DNA of 64,000 nucleotides from DATLWN01 sp963764315 (GCA_963764315.1 CAVXSB010000007.1:71362-135361); one strand, 5' to 3'; positions 13,016-23,005 are shown, counted from the stretch's first letter. Translations and numbers: made by a program. The notes: generated by a model not told the origin, from the sequence alone.

Positions 13016-14164
13016 ATGGGCGCCAAACCCACAACGATCGAGGGCTGGCTGGAGCAACTGGGCGCGCCTGCCGCCGATCGCGATTACCAGCCGGGGCATG
13101 CGCGCATGCAGGCCTTGCTGGCTGGCCTTTCCCTGCGCCGCCCGCCGCTTCGCATTCGGGTGGCCGGCACCAACGGCAAGGGCTCGACGGCGACGATGCT
13201 GGCCGCCGGCCTGAAGACCGGCGGCTACAGGGTGGGGCTGTATACCTCGCCGCATCTGTATCACTTCCATGAGCGCATCCGTATCGATGGCCGAGAGGCG
13301 GATGACGCGGCGCTTGCCGACTGCCTGGAGCGGCTGATGCCACGGGCGCTGGCTATCGGCGCCTCCTATTTCGAGGTGGCCACGGCCATGGCCCTGGCGC
13401 TTTTCTCTGAGGCGATGGTCGATGTCGAGATCCTCGAGGCCGGGGTCGGGGCGCGGCTGGACGCCACCACGGCCGTGCCGGCCGAAGCGGCGGTGCTGAC
13501 CCCGATCGGCCTGGATCACCAGGCATGGCTCGGTGATACGCTGGCGGCGATCGCCGACGAGAAGGCTTGGGCCATGCACGGCTGCCGTCTGGCGTTATCG
13601 GCCCCGCAGCTGCCCGAGGTATTGGGCGTGCTGCGCGCGCACCGTCCGGATCTGGCCGTGCTGGAGCCTGCGGATATCGAGGCCATGCCTAGGCTCAGCA
13701 TGCATGGGGAGCATCAGCGGCTGAATGCCGCCCTGGCCTGGCGCATGATTCGTATGCTGGCGGAGGCGGATATGGTCGTGCCCGGGCCGCAGGCGCTGAC
13801 CGCCATCGCCGGTGCCGAGCTGGCGGGTAGGCTGCAGTGCATCGACCGGGACGGGCGGCGCATCTGGCTGGATGCGGCGCATAATATGCATGCGGTCGCG
13901 GCGCTGCTGCCCAGCCTGCGCGCGATCGCCCCCTTCGCGGCCATCATTGTGTTGACGCGCGCGGATCGCGATCTGTCGGATGCCGCGTCGCTATTGCGTC
14001 CCCTGACCCGGCACCTGGTCATCGGGCGGGGCAACGATCGCGCGGATGTGTACCGGGCGCTGGAGGAAGGCATCGCGGCCGGGGAGGGCCGGGATGTTCT
14101 GATCATGGGTTCGTTCGGCACCCTCTCGCTGGCCAGCGATTGGCTGCAGGATCGTTCAGGCTAG
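13016..14164 (+). CDS. folC: Bifunctional folylpolyglutamate/dihydrofolate synthase
   Basis: A 382-residue Mur-ligase-fold enzyme adding glutamates to folates. The P-loop GTNGKGSTATML is near residue 48, and DAAHNMHAV marks the C-terminal domain. The frame is open further upstream, but ATG 13016 gives the usual N-terminus and lies just after accD. Its stop shares the tetranucleotide CTAG with the stop of the convergent ilvN gene. Confidence 0.95.
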   Translation: MGAKPTTIEGWLEQLGAPAADRDYQPGHARMQALLAGLSLRRPPLRIRVAGTNGKGSTATMLAAGLKTGGYRVGLYTSPHLYHFHERIRIDGREADDAALADCLERLMPRALAIGASYFEVATAMALALFSEAMVDVEILEAGVGARLDATTAVPAEAAVLTPIGLDHQAWLGDTLAAIADEKAWAMHGCRLALSAPQLPEVLGVLRAHRPDLAVLEPADIEAMPRLSMHGEHQRLNAALAWRMIRMLAEADMVVPGPQALTAIAGAELAGRLQCIDRDGRRIWLDAAHNMHAVAALLPSLRAIAPFAAIIVLTRADRDLSDAASLLRPLTRHLVIGRGNDRADVYRALEEGIAAGEGRDVLIMGSFGTLSLASDWLQDRSG

Positions 14165-14658
14165 CCCTCGACGGTGAAGCCGCTGGCCCCCCGGCGCATG
14201 CCGACCGGGCCGGTGCGCGTCATCTCGATGATGCCGAGCGGTGCCAGCATGCGCAGGAAGGCCTCGAGCTTGTTGGCCTTGCCGGTCAGTTCGATGGTGT
14301 AACTGCTCTCCGAGACATCGACGACCTTGGCGCGGAACACGTCGGCCATGCGCAGCACCTCGGCGCGCATCTCCTCGGTGGCCTTGACCTTGACCAGCAG
14401 CATCTCCCGTTCCATATGCTCGGTCTGGGAGATGTCCTCGGCCTTGATCACCGGAATCAGCTTGTTCAGCTGCTTCTTGATCTGTTCGACGACGCGTTCG
14501 TCGCCGCGCGTGACCAGCGTCATGCGGCTGACCGTCGGGTCCAGCGTCGCCGCCACGTTCAGGCTCTCGATGTTGTAGCCGCGCGCCGAAAACAGGCCGG
14601 CCACGCGCGTCAGTACGCCGAACTCGTTCTCGACCAGGACGGTGATTACATGCCTCAT
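14161..14658 (-). CDS. ilvN: Acetolactate synthase small (regulatory) subunit
   Basis: A 165-residue regulatory subunit with an N-terminal ACT domain (RHVITVLVENEFGVLTRVAG) that confers valine feedback on the catalytic subunit, followed by the ALS small-subunit C-terminal domain. Length matches the IlvH/IlvN type. Its start overlaps the ilvB stop by 4 bp. Confidence 0.95.
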   Translation of the reverse strand: MRHVITVLVENEFGVLTRVAGLFSARGYNIESLNVAATLDPTVSRMTLVTRGDERVVEQIKKQLNKLIPVIKAEDISQTEHMEREMLLVKVKATEEMRAEVLRMADVFRAKVVDVSESSYTIELTGKANKLEAFLRMLAPLGIIEMTRTGPVGMRRGASGFTVEG

Positions 14659-16355
14659 GCCAGCACCATCTCATTCAGCGCCGCCCCGGCCGGCACCATC
14701 GGGTAGACGTTCTCTTCCTTGGCCACGACGAAATCGATGACCGTGAAGCTGTCCCGGTTCTTCAGCGCCTTGGCGATGACGGCCTCGACCTCCGCCGGCT
14801 TGGTGACGCGGAAGCCGGCGCCGCCGTAGGCCTCGGCCAGCTTGACGAAATCCGGCAGCGAATCCGAATACGAATGCGAATAGCGCGACTCGTAGAACAT
14901 CTCCTGCCACTGGCGCACCATGCCCATATACGAGTTGTTCAGGATGGCGACGATGACCGGCAGCATGTACTGCTTGGCCGTGGCCAGCTCCTGAATCGTC
15001 ATCTGGATGGAGGCATCGCCGGCCACGTCGATGACGATGGCGTCCGGGCTGCCGATCTGGGCGCCGACCGCGGCCGGCAGGCCGAAGCCCATGGTGCCCA
15101 GACCGCCGGAGGTGATCCAGCGATGCGGCTTGTTGAAGCCATAGTGCTGTGCCGCCCACATCTGGTGCTGGCCGACCTCGGTGGAGATGATGGCATCGCC
15201 CTTCGTCAGCTCATGCAGCTTCTTGATCACATACTGCGGCTGGATCGGGCCGTCCATGTCCTGCTCGAAATGCAGGCAGTCCTTGGCCCGCCATTCGTTG
15301 ATCTGGTGCCACCAGACGGCCAGCGCCGAGGCGTCCGGCTCGGAATCACGGCGCTCCAGCTCCTTCAGGATCTGGCCCAGCACGATGCCGACATCGCCGA
15401 CCACCGGCAGGTGCGCGAACACGTTTTTCGAGATCGACGACGGGTCGATGTCGATGTGGATGATCTTGGCGTCCGGGGCGAAGGCATCCAGGCGGCCGGT
15501 GACGCGGTCGTCAAAGCGGGCACCGATGGAGACCAGCAGGTCGCTGTGCGTGACCGCCATGTTCGCCTCGTAGGTGCCGTGCATGCCGAGCATGCCGACA
15601 AAGCGCTCGTCGTCGTGCGGGAAACCGCCCAGGCCCAACAGCGTGTTGGTCACCGGGAAGTTCAGCCGGTGGGCGAGCTTCACGAGCTTCTCCGGGGCGC
15701 CCTGCGAGTTGAGCACACCGCCGCCGGTGTACAGCACCGGCCGTTTGGCGTTCAGCAGGGCGGTGACGACCTTCTTGATCTGGCCATGGTGTCCCTTGGT
15801 CACCGGCTTGTAGGAGCGCATCTCCACCGTTTCCGGGTATTGGAACTCGCACACGGCGGTGCTGACATCCTTCGGGATGTCGACGAGCACAGGGCCAGGG
15901 CGGCCGGTGGTGGCGATGTGGAAGGCCTTGCGGATGGTCGGTGCCAGTTCCTCGACCGATTTGACCAGGAAGTTGTGCTTGGTGGCCGAGCGTGTCAGGC
16001 CGACGGTGTCCGCCTCCTGGAAGGCGTCGTTGCCGATCATGTTGGTGGCGACCTGGCCGGAGAAGCACACGGTCGGAATCGAGTCCATGTAGGAGTCCAT
16101 CAGGCCGGTGACGGCATTGGTGGCGCCGGGGCCGGAGGTCACGAGCGCCACGCCGCACTTGCCGGTGGAGCGGGCATAGCCGTTGGCCGCATGCAGGGCA
16201 GCCTGTTCGTGGCGCACCAGCACATGTTTGAACAGCGGCTTCTGGAAGATGGCATCGTAGATCGGCAATACGGCGCCGCCGGGATAGCCGAAGATGGTAT
16301 CCACGCCCTCGCGCTTCAGGCATTCGACAAAGATTTCCGCGCCGGTCAGTTTCAT
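14655..16355 (-). CDS. ilvB: Acetolactate synthase large (catalytic) subunit
   Basis: A 566-residue ThDP- and FAD-dependent enzyme making acetolactate or acetohydroxybutyrate for branched-chain amino acids. It begins MKLTGAEIFVECLKREGV; the GYPGG and HEQAALHAANGYAR motifs hold the catalytic Glu, and GDASIQMTIQELATA to NNSYMGMV is the ThDP/Mg site. The frame extends to 16424, but ATG 16355 has GAAGG at 8 nt and matches family N-termini; ATG 16361 has too little spacing. No leader peptide attenuator is evident. Confidence 0.96.
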   Translation of the reverse strand: MKLTGAEIFVECLKREGVDTIFGYPGGAVLPIYDAIFQKPLFKHVLVRHEQAALHAANGYARSTGKCGVALVTSGPGATNAVTGLMDSYMDSIPTVCFSGQVATNMIGNDAFQEADTVGLTRSATKHNFLVKSVEELAPTIRKAFHIATTGRPGPVLVDIPKDVSTAVCEFQYPETVEMRSYKPVTKGHHGQIKKVVTALLNAKRPVLYTGGGVLNSQGAPEKLVKLAHRLNFPVTNTLLGLGGFPHDDERFVGMLGMHGTYEANMAVTHSDLLVSIGARFDDRVTGRLDAFAPDAKIIHIDIDPSSISKNVFAHLPVVGDVGIVLGQILKELERRDSEPDASALAVWWHQINEWRAKDCLHFEQDMDGPIQPQYVIKKLHELTKGDAIISTEVGQHQMWAAQHYGFNKPHRWITSGGLGTMGFGLPAAVGAQIGSPDAIVIDVAGDASIQMTIQELATAKQYMLPVIVAILNNSYMGMVRQWQEMFYESRYSHSYSDSLPDFVKLAEAYGGAGFRVTKPAEVEAVIAKALKNRDSFTVIDFVVAKEENVYPMVPAGAALNEMVLA

Positions 16356-16440
16356 GATCATCGCCTTCGTTGCCCACAGAGAATGCAGACCGGCGAACAT
16401 AGGCAGGGTGCCCATATGTGTCAAGCGCGAAGGCTTGGGA

Positions 16441-16914
16441 TTAAAGGCTTTCGCGTGCTTCCGCCACGGATTCCAGGGAGCGGGTCATGAGGATGGCATC
16501 CTCGCGTCGGGACTGCCCCGGCAGCGGCGGGTAATAGGTCTTTCTGCGGCCGACGGTATGAAAGCCCAGGGCGGCGTAGAGCTGTTGCGCCGGCCCATTG
16601 GAGGCCCGCACCTCCAGGTAGATGGCGGATCGTCCGGCCTTGTCGGCGAACAGGCGGTGGCCGAGGCGCATGGCCAGGCCCTGGCGCTGGTGGTCCGGGT
16701 GTACGGCGATCTGCAGCAGGTGCACCTCGTCGGGGGTATCGTGGCTGAGCAGGTAGGCGACGATGCGCTTGTCGTCCTCGGCCACCAGTAAGGCGTGGCC
16801 GGAGCGCAACGCTTGCAGCATGCTCCGCTCCGACCAGGCCTCGGGCAGCAACAGCCGGTTCAGGTCATAGACGGCGGGCAGGTCCGCCTCGGTTCCCGGC
16901 CGGATGTCGATCAT
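16441..16914 (-). CDS. rimI: Ribosomal-protein S18 alanine N-acetyltransferase
   Basis: A 157-residue GNAT acetyltransferase. The acetyl-CoA loop VHPDHQRQGLAMRLG is near residue 75, and the ASNGPAQQLYAALGF segment with KTYYPP is typical of RimI, which acetylates the S18 N-terminus. The ATG overlaps the topA stop by 4 bp; the frame is open much further upstream inside topA. RimI is often next to tsaB instead, so another GNAT role is possible. Confidence 0.82.
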   Translation of the reverse strand: MIDIRPGTEADLPAVYDLNRLLLPEAWSERSMLQALRSGHALLVAEDDKRIVAYLLSHDTPDEVHLLQIAVHPDHQRQGLAMRLGHRLFADKAGRSAIYLEVRASNGPAQQLYAALGFHTVGRRKTYYPPLPGQSRREDAILMTRSLESVAEARESL

Positions 16915-19193
16915 GCCTCCTCGGGCGGGGAGACCTGCTCCTTCCAGTCGCAGTCTTCGCTCGCGCAGATATGCTCGGTGCCGCGCCGCTTCGTGACCTT
17001 CTCGGTGACGAAGGGGGCGCCGCACTCGGGGCAGGGGCGGTTCACGGGCTTGTTCCACAGTGCGTTCTTGCATTTGGGATAGGTCGAGCAGGAGTAGAAG
17101 ATCTTGCCGCGCCTGGACTTCTTCTCGAGGAAGGTGCCCTTGCCGCAGACCGGGCAGGCGATGCCGGTATCCTTCGGCTTCTCCAGCGGCTGGATATTCT
17201 TGCATGTCGGGTAGTTCGAGCAGCCGAGGAAGGGGCCGAAGCGCCCCTGCTTGATCTCCATCTGGGCGCCGCACTTGTCGCATACCTGGTCGCTCATCTG
17301 CTTCGGCTGTTCCTCGGCCGGCTCGCCGTTCTTGGCCAGCGGCCGGCTGAACTTGCATTCGGGATAGCCGGTGCAGGCCAGGAAGCGGCCGAAGCGGCCG
17401 AGCTTGATGGCCAGCGGCTTGCCGCACTCCGGGCAGATCTCGTCGGTCTCCTCGTGCGTGACGTCCGAGCGTTTGACGTTCTCCTGGGTTTCGTCGACCT
17501 TGGTCTTGAACGGGGTCCAGAATTGGCGCAGCAGCGGTTTCCAGGCCTGTTCACCGCGGGCCACGGCATCGAGCTTGGACTCGACGTCGGCGGTGAAGCC
17601 GGTATCGACAATGTCCGGGAAGTACTTGGTCAGGAAGCGATTGACGACCTCGCCGGTATCGGTGGGCACGAAGCGCTTCTTCTCCATCTCCACGTATTTT
17701 CGTTCCCGGAGTACGTTGAGGATCGAGGCATAGGTGGAGGGGCGGCCGATACCGTGTTCCTCCATCTCCTTGACCAGCGTGGCCTCCGAATAACGCGGTT
17801 TCGGTTCGGTGAAGTGCTGGCTGGCATCGGCCTGGCGCACGGTGATGGCCTGGCCCTCGGCCAGCGGCGGCAGCATCGACTCCTGATCCTTGTTGTCGGT
17901 CGGTTCGTCGCGCCCTTCCTCGTAGAGTTTGCGGAAACCGGGGAAGGCGAGGGTGGAGCCTGTGGCGCGCAGCGTCACGCCATCGGAGGTGATGTCGGCG
18001 CGCACCTGGTCGATAAGCGCCGGCGCCATCTGGCTGGCCACCGCCCGCTGCCAGATCAGGGTGTACAGCCGCCAGGCATCGTGATCGAGCATGGCGCGCA
18101 TTTGCTCCGGGGTGCGCTCGACGGCCGAGGGGCGGATGGCCTCATGCGCCTCCTGGGCATTGCGGCTGCTGGTCTTGAAGCGGCGCGGTTTGGCCGGCAG
18201 GAAGGCGGCATCGAACTGGTTTCCGATATAGTCGCGGATGTCGGTGATGGCATCCTCGGCCAGCGACACCGAGTCGGTACGCATATAGGTGATCAGGCCG
18301 ACACGCTCCCCATCCACCTCCGCGCCCTCGTACAGGCCTTGGGCCAGCTGCATGGTCTTGCGCGCGGTGAAGCCGAGCTTGCGCGCCGCCTCCATCTGCA
18401 GCGAGGAGGTGATGAACGGCGGGGAAGGCTGCTGCCGCTTCTGGTTCTTTTCGACCGAGGCGACCCTGTAGTCGCCGGCCTGCACGCGGTTGGCGGCGGT
18501 GCGGGCGGTGACGCCGTCGGCCAGGTCGAACTTGCCGAGATTCTTGCCATCCAGCGCATGCAGCTTGGCGGCGAAGCGCTGATCGTCCGCATCGCAGGCC
18601 GCCTCCACCGTCCAGTATTCTCTGGGCTGGAAGTCGCGGATATGCTGCTCGCGCTCGCAGATCAGGCGCAGCGCCACCGACTGTACACGCCCGGCGGACA
18701 GGCCGCTGCGGATCTTGCGCCACAGCAATGGGGACAGCGTAAAGCCGACGAGGTAGTCCAGGGCACTGCGCGCCTGCTGGGCATCGACCAGCTGCATATT
18801 GATCTGGCGCGGGTGGCTCACGGCCTCGTCGATGGCCTTCTTGGTGATTTCGTTGAAGGTGATGCGGCTGATGTCCTTGCCATCCAGCGCCCCGCGCTGG
18901 CCGAGCTCGTCGGCGACATGCCAGGCGATGGCCTCCCCCTCGCGGTCGAGATCGCTTGCCAGGATCAGGCCGTCGGCCTTGACCAGGGCCTTCTCGATGG
19001 CATCCAGCCTTTTCTCCTTGTCGGCGATGACCTCATAGGTGACGGCGAAGTCGTGCTCCGGGTCCACCGAGCCGTCCTTTTTCGGGAAGGCACGGACATG
19101 CCCGTACGAGGCCAGGACCTTGTAGTCCTTACCCAGATATTTCTCGATGGTTTTGGCCTTGGCCGGTGATTCCACCACGACGACTGCGCGCAT
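16911..19193 (-). CDS. topA: DNA topoisomerase I (type IA)
   Basis: A 760-residue enzyme relaxing negative supercoils. The TOPRIM domain starts RAVVVVESPAKAKTIEKYLG and has DLDREGEAIAW; the catalytic Tyr is in LITYMRTDSVSLAEDA. The C-terminus has four Cys-rich modules (CPEC..CTGYPEC, CDKC..CSNYPTC, CPVC..CSTYPKC, CPEC..CASEDC). ATG 19193 with AGGAG at 5 nt is preferred over a TTG one codon upstream. The dprA-topA pairing is a familiar gene order. Confidence 0.97.
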   Translation of the reverse strand: MRAVVVVESPAKAKTIEKYLGKDYKVLASYGHVRAFPKKDGSVDPEHDFAVTYEVIADKEKRLDAIEKALVKADGLILASDLDREGEAIAWHVADELGQRGALDGKDISRITFNEITKKAIDEAVSHPRQINMQLVDAQQARSALDYLVGFTLSPLLWRKIRSGLSAGRVQSVALRLICEREQHIRDFQPREYWTVEAACDADDQRFAAKLHALDGKNLGKFDLADGVTARTAANRVQAGDYRVASVEKNQKRQQPSPPFITSSLQMEAARKLGFTARKTMQLAQGLYEGAEVDGERVGLITYMRTDSVSLAEDAITDIRDYIGNQFDAAFLPAKPRRFKTSSRNAQEAHEAIRPSAVERTPEQMRAMLDHDAWRLYTLIWQRAVASQMAPALIDQVRADITSDGVTLRATGSTLAFPGFRKLYEEGRDEPTDNKDQESMLPPLAEGQAITVRQADASQHFTEPKPRYSEATLVKEMEEHGIGRPSTYASILNVLRERKYVEMEKKRFVPTDTGEVVNRFLTKYFPDIVDTGFTADVESKLDAVARGEQAWKPLLRQFWTPFKTKVDETQENVKRSDVTHEETDEICPECGKPLAIKLGRFGRFLACTGYPECKFSRPLAKNGEPAEEQPKQMSDQVCDKCGAQMEIKQGRFGPFLGCSNYPTCKNIQPLEKPKDTGIACPVCGKGTFLEKKSRRGKIFYSCSTYPKCKNALWNKPVNRPCPECGAPFVTEKVTKRRGTEHICASEDCDWKEQVSPPEEA

Positions 19194-20274
19194 CAAATCT
19201 CCTGGACGAGCATATAGCGGTCGCCGGGCAGTCTGTCGATCACGCCCCGAAGTTCAAGGGCGAGCAGTACCGGGACAGCTCTGGAAGCTCCATTTGGCAC
19301 TGCTCGCACAGCGCGTCGACATGCGCGATGCCCTGTTTCAGCACGGCCAGCAGCGCCGCCTCGGCCTCCGTCGCCGGCGTATAGCGGGGGGCGGGGGCGC
19401 CGGGCTCCCAGCCCAGTGCCGCGGCCACCGTCGCCGCACTGTCGGCGAGTATGGCGCCGTCACGGATCAGGTGGTGACAACCCGTATGGTTGCCGCCGAG
19501 CACCGAGCCGGGCACGGCGAACACCTCGCGACCGTAGCTCGCCGCCCGCTGGGCGGTGATCAGGCTGCCCGAGCGTGCGTCGGCCTCCATGACGATGGTG
19601 GCCGGGCTCAGGGCGGCGATGATGCGGTTGCGTCGCGGGAAATGTTCGGGTCGGGCCGGGGTGTCGGGTGTGAACTCGCTGATGACGCAGCCATGGGCGG
19701 CGATTGCCTCGATCTGGCGGCGCTGTTCCTCGCGGTCCACGGCCAGGAGGCCGCAGCCGAGCACGGCCACAGTCTCCCCATTCGCATCGATGGCACCGGC
19801 GTGGGCGGCGGCATCGATGCCCTGGGCCAGGCCGCTGACGATGACAACGCCCTGTGTTGCCCACTGGAGGCACCAGCGCCGGGTCAGCAGGCGCCCTTCG
19901 CGCCCGGCGCGGCGGGCACCGACGACGGAGAGCATGCGTTCCCGGTGAAGCGCCGCCATGTCGCCGATGCCGTAAAGCACCAGCGGCGCGTCTGCAGCGG
20001 CCTTCAGGGGTGCGGGATAATCGGGATCGTCGATGCCGAGCAGCCGGATGCCATGCTGTGCACAGGATTCCAGGATGCGTTCGCCCCGGCGATCGTCGCT
20101 GGCGGTGAGTGCCTGCAGCAGCGCCGGTCCGATGCCTTCGCATGCCGCCAGGTCCTTGGGGCTGGCCTGCCACAGGGCCGCGGCCGATCCGAAGGCCTCG
20201 ATCAGCTGGCGGCCGGTGACGGGCCCGATGCCGGGAATCAGGCTCAGGCGCAGCAGGTGCCGGATTCGCTCTAT
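19193..20274 (-). CDS. dprA: DNA processing protein DprA/Smf, frameshifted near its end
   Basis: A RecA loader for incoming single-stranded DNA in transformation. An N-terminal helix-hairpin-helix part (LRLSLIPGIGPVTGRQL) precedes the Rossmann-like core with VVIVSGLAQGIDAAAH and PRRNRIIAALS. One frame stops at 19240 after QMELPELS; the next gives AVPVLLALELRGVIDRLPGDRY, the expected winged-helix end, and stops in a TGATG overlap with topA. Adding one base near 19278 joins them. No ATG, GTG or TTG lies near the N-terminus; ATA 20274 is a placeholder. Confidence 0.85.
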
Positions 20275-21314
20275 GGGCGGGCCTGATTGCGCACGGTGTC
20301 GCCGATATGGATCGGGTTGGTCGATGCCGTGACCAGGGCGATGGAGGCATCCTGCTGCGGTACCAGCACGATGACCTCGCCGACCTTCTCCTCCGGCAGG
20401 GTCACCTGCTTGCCGGTCACCGGATCCTTGACGACGCGCCCGGCACGATGGATCGACAGCACCGAGCCCGCGCGCAGGTGGTCGCGCAGGCCCAGGCTGA
20501 TGCCGATGATCTGGTGCTGGCCGGCCTCGGCGGCATCGTTGCGCAGGTACATGACCTCGCCCTGCAGCGCTTTCTCCGGGTATGTCGGCACGATGCGGGT
20601 GTTGACGGGCCGCGCCGGCTTCAGGCGGTCGCCGCGGGACATCTCCTCGAAGGAACTGACTACGACGCCGCGGTAGATGGCACCGTCGTGCGAGGTGACC
20701 TCGATCTGCCCCAGATCGTTGATCAGGTAGCCGACAAGCTTGCCGGTGTGCGGGTCCTTGACCGGATCGCCGGTGCGGAAGACGTCGAACACCTCGCCCT
20801 CGCTTGGGGCCTGGTCGAACTTCAGGTACAGGTGATCATTGGCGCCGTAGTTGATGCGCTGATCGGAGGAGTTGACGATATAGCCCACGCCCTTGACGGC
20901 TCCCGGCTGGATGAAGTCCTGCCGGGCCAGGGCGGTCAGCAGCACATGGGGATCGATCTTCGGCTCCAGGCGCTGCACCGGCTCGACGACGACCGTAGGT
21001 TGCGGGCGCACCGTGCTCAGGCCGCCGGTGGCCTTTTGCTCGGGATTGTACCAGATCTTGTTGCCCGGATAGATCAGGTCCGGATTGGTGATGTAGAGAT
21101 TGCGCTCCCAGATCTTCATCCATTTTTCCGGATCCTTGAAGAAGTGGCCGGCGATGTCCCACAGCGTATCGCCCTTCTTGACGACATAGGGCTGGGGGAA
21201 GTTCGGCCTGAGATCGGCCTTGGCCGCGCCGGCGGAGGTGGCGGCATGGGCCGGCGGTGCCGTGGCCGCGAGGGCACAGGCCAGCAGCAGGGCGGTGATG
21301 CCTTGACGTATCAT
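20271..21314 (-). CDS. Secreted LysM domain protein
   Basis: A 347-residue protein with a signal peptide (about residues 1-24, ending AHA) and a LysM domain at about 43-90 (VVKKGDTLWDIAGHFF to YPGNKIWYN). The rest is beta-rich without obvious catalytic motifs. It likely binds peptidoglycan in the periplasm. GGAGG precedes the ATG. Its position before dprA and topA matches a widespread arrangement of LysM protein genes in gammaproteobacteria. Confidence 0.9.
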   Translation of the reverse strand: MIRQGITALLLACALAATAPPAHAATSAGAAKADLRPNFPQPYVVKKGDTLWDIAGHFFKDPEKWMKIWERNLYITNPDLIYPGNKIWYNPEQKATGGLSTVRPQPTVVVEPVQRLEPKIDPHVLLTALARQDFIQPGAVKGVGYIVNSSDQRINYGANDHLYLKFDQAPSEGEVFDVFRTGDPVKDPHTGKLVGYLINDLGQIEVTSHDGAIYRGVVVSSFEEMSRGDRLKPARPVNTRIVPTYPEKALQGEVMYLRNDAAEAGQHQIIGISLGLRDHLRAGSVLSIHRAGRVVKDPVTGKQVTLPEEKVGEVIVLVPQQDASIALVTASTNPIHIGDTVRNQARP

Positions 21315-21456
21315 GCAAACCTCCGGGCGCGGGCCACGCGTACATTCATATAAGACGGCATGTTCTATCCCTGCGCTTGTTTATCCAAGTGAGCTTACAC
21401 CACCTTGGGTACGGGCCCAAATCTGTGATGCGAATCGCTATGTAGCGTCGTAACGG

Positions 21457-22053
21457 CTATCGGCGCTGTCCGACCTTCGGCTCCTCGTGGCGCAGCAGGC
21501 GGGCGATGTTGGTGCGGTGTCGTGCCGCGGTCAGCAGGCCCAGGGAAGCGCTACAGGCCAGGAAGGCCGGATGGCTGTGGGTCAGCCAGGCGAGCAGCGG
21601 CAGGCAGGCGGCGGCCAGGATCGAGGCCACGGAAACGTAGCGCCAGATCAGCAGGCTGGCGAGCCAGGCGGCGAAGGCGCCGGCGGCGATCCACGGCTGC
21701 CAGGGCAGCACGACGCCGAACATCGTGGCCACTCCCTTGCCGCCCCTGAAGCCGAGATAGACGGGGAAGCAGTGGCCGATGAAGGCGGCCAGCGCCATGC
21801 CGGCAGTCAGCCATGCCGAGGCCCCCCAGCGCAGCGACAGATAGACGGGCAGCGCTCCCTTCAGCACATCGGCGGCCAGCGTCAGGATGCCGACCGCCCT
21901 GCCGCCGGTGCGCATGGCGTTGGTGGCGCCGATATTGCCGCTGCCGTGCCGGCGCGGATCCTTGCCGGTCAGCCAGCGGCTGAACAGCAGTCCGAACGGC
22001 ACGGCGCCGACCAGGTAGGCGGCGGCAAGGGCGGGGATGGTATGGCTCAGCAT
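21457..22053 (-). CDS. plsY: Glycerol-3-phosphate acyltransferase PlsY
   Basis: A 198-residue inner-membrane enzyme acylating glycerol-3-phosphate from acyl-phosphate, starting phospholipid synthesis. The three family motifs are present: GSGNIGATNAMR near residue 38, GFRGGKGVAT near 103, and a third in the C-terminal part that is more weakly visible. About five membrane spans. The 142-bp gap to the LysM gene holds no gene that I can support. Confidence 0.94.
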   Translation of the reverse strand: MLSHTIPALAAAYLVGAVPFGLLFSRWLTGKDPRRHGSGNIGATNAMRTGGRAVGILTLAADVLKGALPVYLSLRWGASAWLTAGMALAAFIGHCFPVYLGFRGGKGVATMFGVVLPWQPWIAAGAFAAWLASLLIWRYVSVASILAAACLPLLAWLTHSHPAFLACSASLGLLTAARHRTNIARLLRHEEPKVGQRR

Positions 22054-22057
22054 GCGG

Positions 22058-23005
22058 TCAGCGCCGGTTCAGGTAATGACGGCGCCGTGCATCCAGCTGA
22101 TGCTGCAGGCGACTGGACGGGTTCGGGGCAGTGAGCGCCGGCAGCATGGCTTCCAGCGATGCGGGGGTGCCGAATATGGCCGGGAAGGGATCGCCATCGA
22201 TGGTGTTGTCCCGCCTGAGCAGCGCGATCTGGTCGCCGGTCAGCGGTGGGTTCGGCAGCAGCCGGCCGAGCGCGGCGACGACGGCGGCGATGGGGAAGGG
22301 CAGGTTGATGACCAGGCGTTTCCGGCCGAGGGCGGCGAGCAGCATGGCCACGATCTGGCGAAGGGTATAGGCGTCCGGGCCGCCGAGTTCATAGGTCTGG
22401 CCGTTTGCATGGCGGTTGCCGACGGCGAGCATGAAGGCACGCGCCACATCGTCGACCCAGACGGGCTGGAAGCGGGTGTCGCCGCCGGCGATGGGCAGCA
22501 CGGGGAGCCGGCTCATGGCCCTGAAGCGGCCCAGGAAGGCGTCGCCTTTGCCGTAGATGACGGAGGGCCGGAAGATCGTCCACGCCAGTCCGGATTGGCG
22601 TACGCGCTCCTCCGCCTCGGCCTTGGTCGTGGCATAATGGCTGGCCGGCACGCGTCCGGCGCCAAGGGCGCTCATGTGCAGGTACTGTGTGATGCCCGCG
22701 CGCTTGCAGGCGGCCAGCACATGCTCGGTGCCCCGCACATGCACGGCCGCGAAGTTTTGCCGGCCGCGCTCAACCAGCAGGCCGACGAGGTTGATGGCGA
22801 CGTCGGCATCGGCCAGCGCTTCATCCAGGCCGCGGCCGTCGGCGATGTCGGCACGCACCAGGCGTACGCCCTCGACCTGCAGGTCGCGGGCGCGCTCGGG
22901 GTGGCGGCAGGCCACCGTCACCGCGTATCCGTGTCGGGCGGCCTGGCGCACCATGGCGCGGCCGACGAATCCGCTGCCGCCGATCAAGCATATGCGTGTA
23001 TCCAT
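22058..23005 (-). CDS. NAD(P)-binding extended SDR protein, NDUFA9-like
   Basis: A 315-residue atypical short-chain dehydrogenase. The dinucleotide loop ICLIGGSGFVGRAM is at residues 4-17. The HMSALGA and SHYATTKAEAEERVR segments lack the classic YxxxK catalytic placement, as in complex I NDUFA9-type and related proteins. ATG 23005 has GGGAGG at suitable spacing; ATG 23008 is adjacent. Its bacterial function is unsettled; links to ubiquinone or complex I are a family association only. Confidence 0.85.
   Translation of the reverse strand: MDTRICLIGGSGFVGRAMVRQAARHGYAVTVACRHPERARDLQVEGVRLVRADIADGRGLDEALADADVAINLVGLLVERGRQNFAAVHVRGTEHVLAACKRAGITQYLHMSALGAGRVPASHYATTKAEAEERVRQSGLAWTIFRPSVIYGKGDAFLGRFRAMSRLPVLPIAGGDTRFQPVWVDDVARAFMLAVGNRHANGQTYELGGPDAYTLRQIVAMLLAALGRKRLVINLPFPIAAVVAALGRLLPNPPLTGDQIALLRRDNTIDGDPFPAIFGTPASLEAMLPALTAPNPSSRLQHQLDARRRHYLNRR

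Noticed and set aside
14874..16490. A 538-codon frame opposite ilvB
   Set aside because: Shadow of a strongly conserved acetolactate synthase gene; no domain.
16971..19169. A 732-codon open frame on the + strand opposite topA
   Set aside because: It is antisense to a clear topoisomerase I, lacks recognisable domains and is explained by high GC and codon bias.
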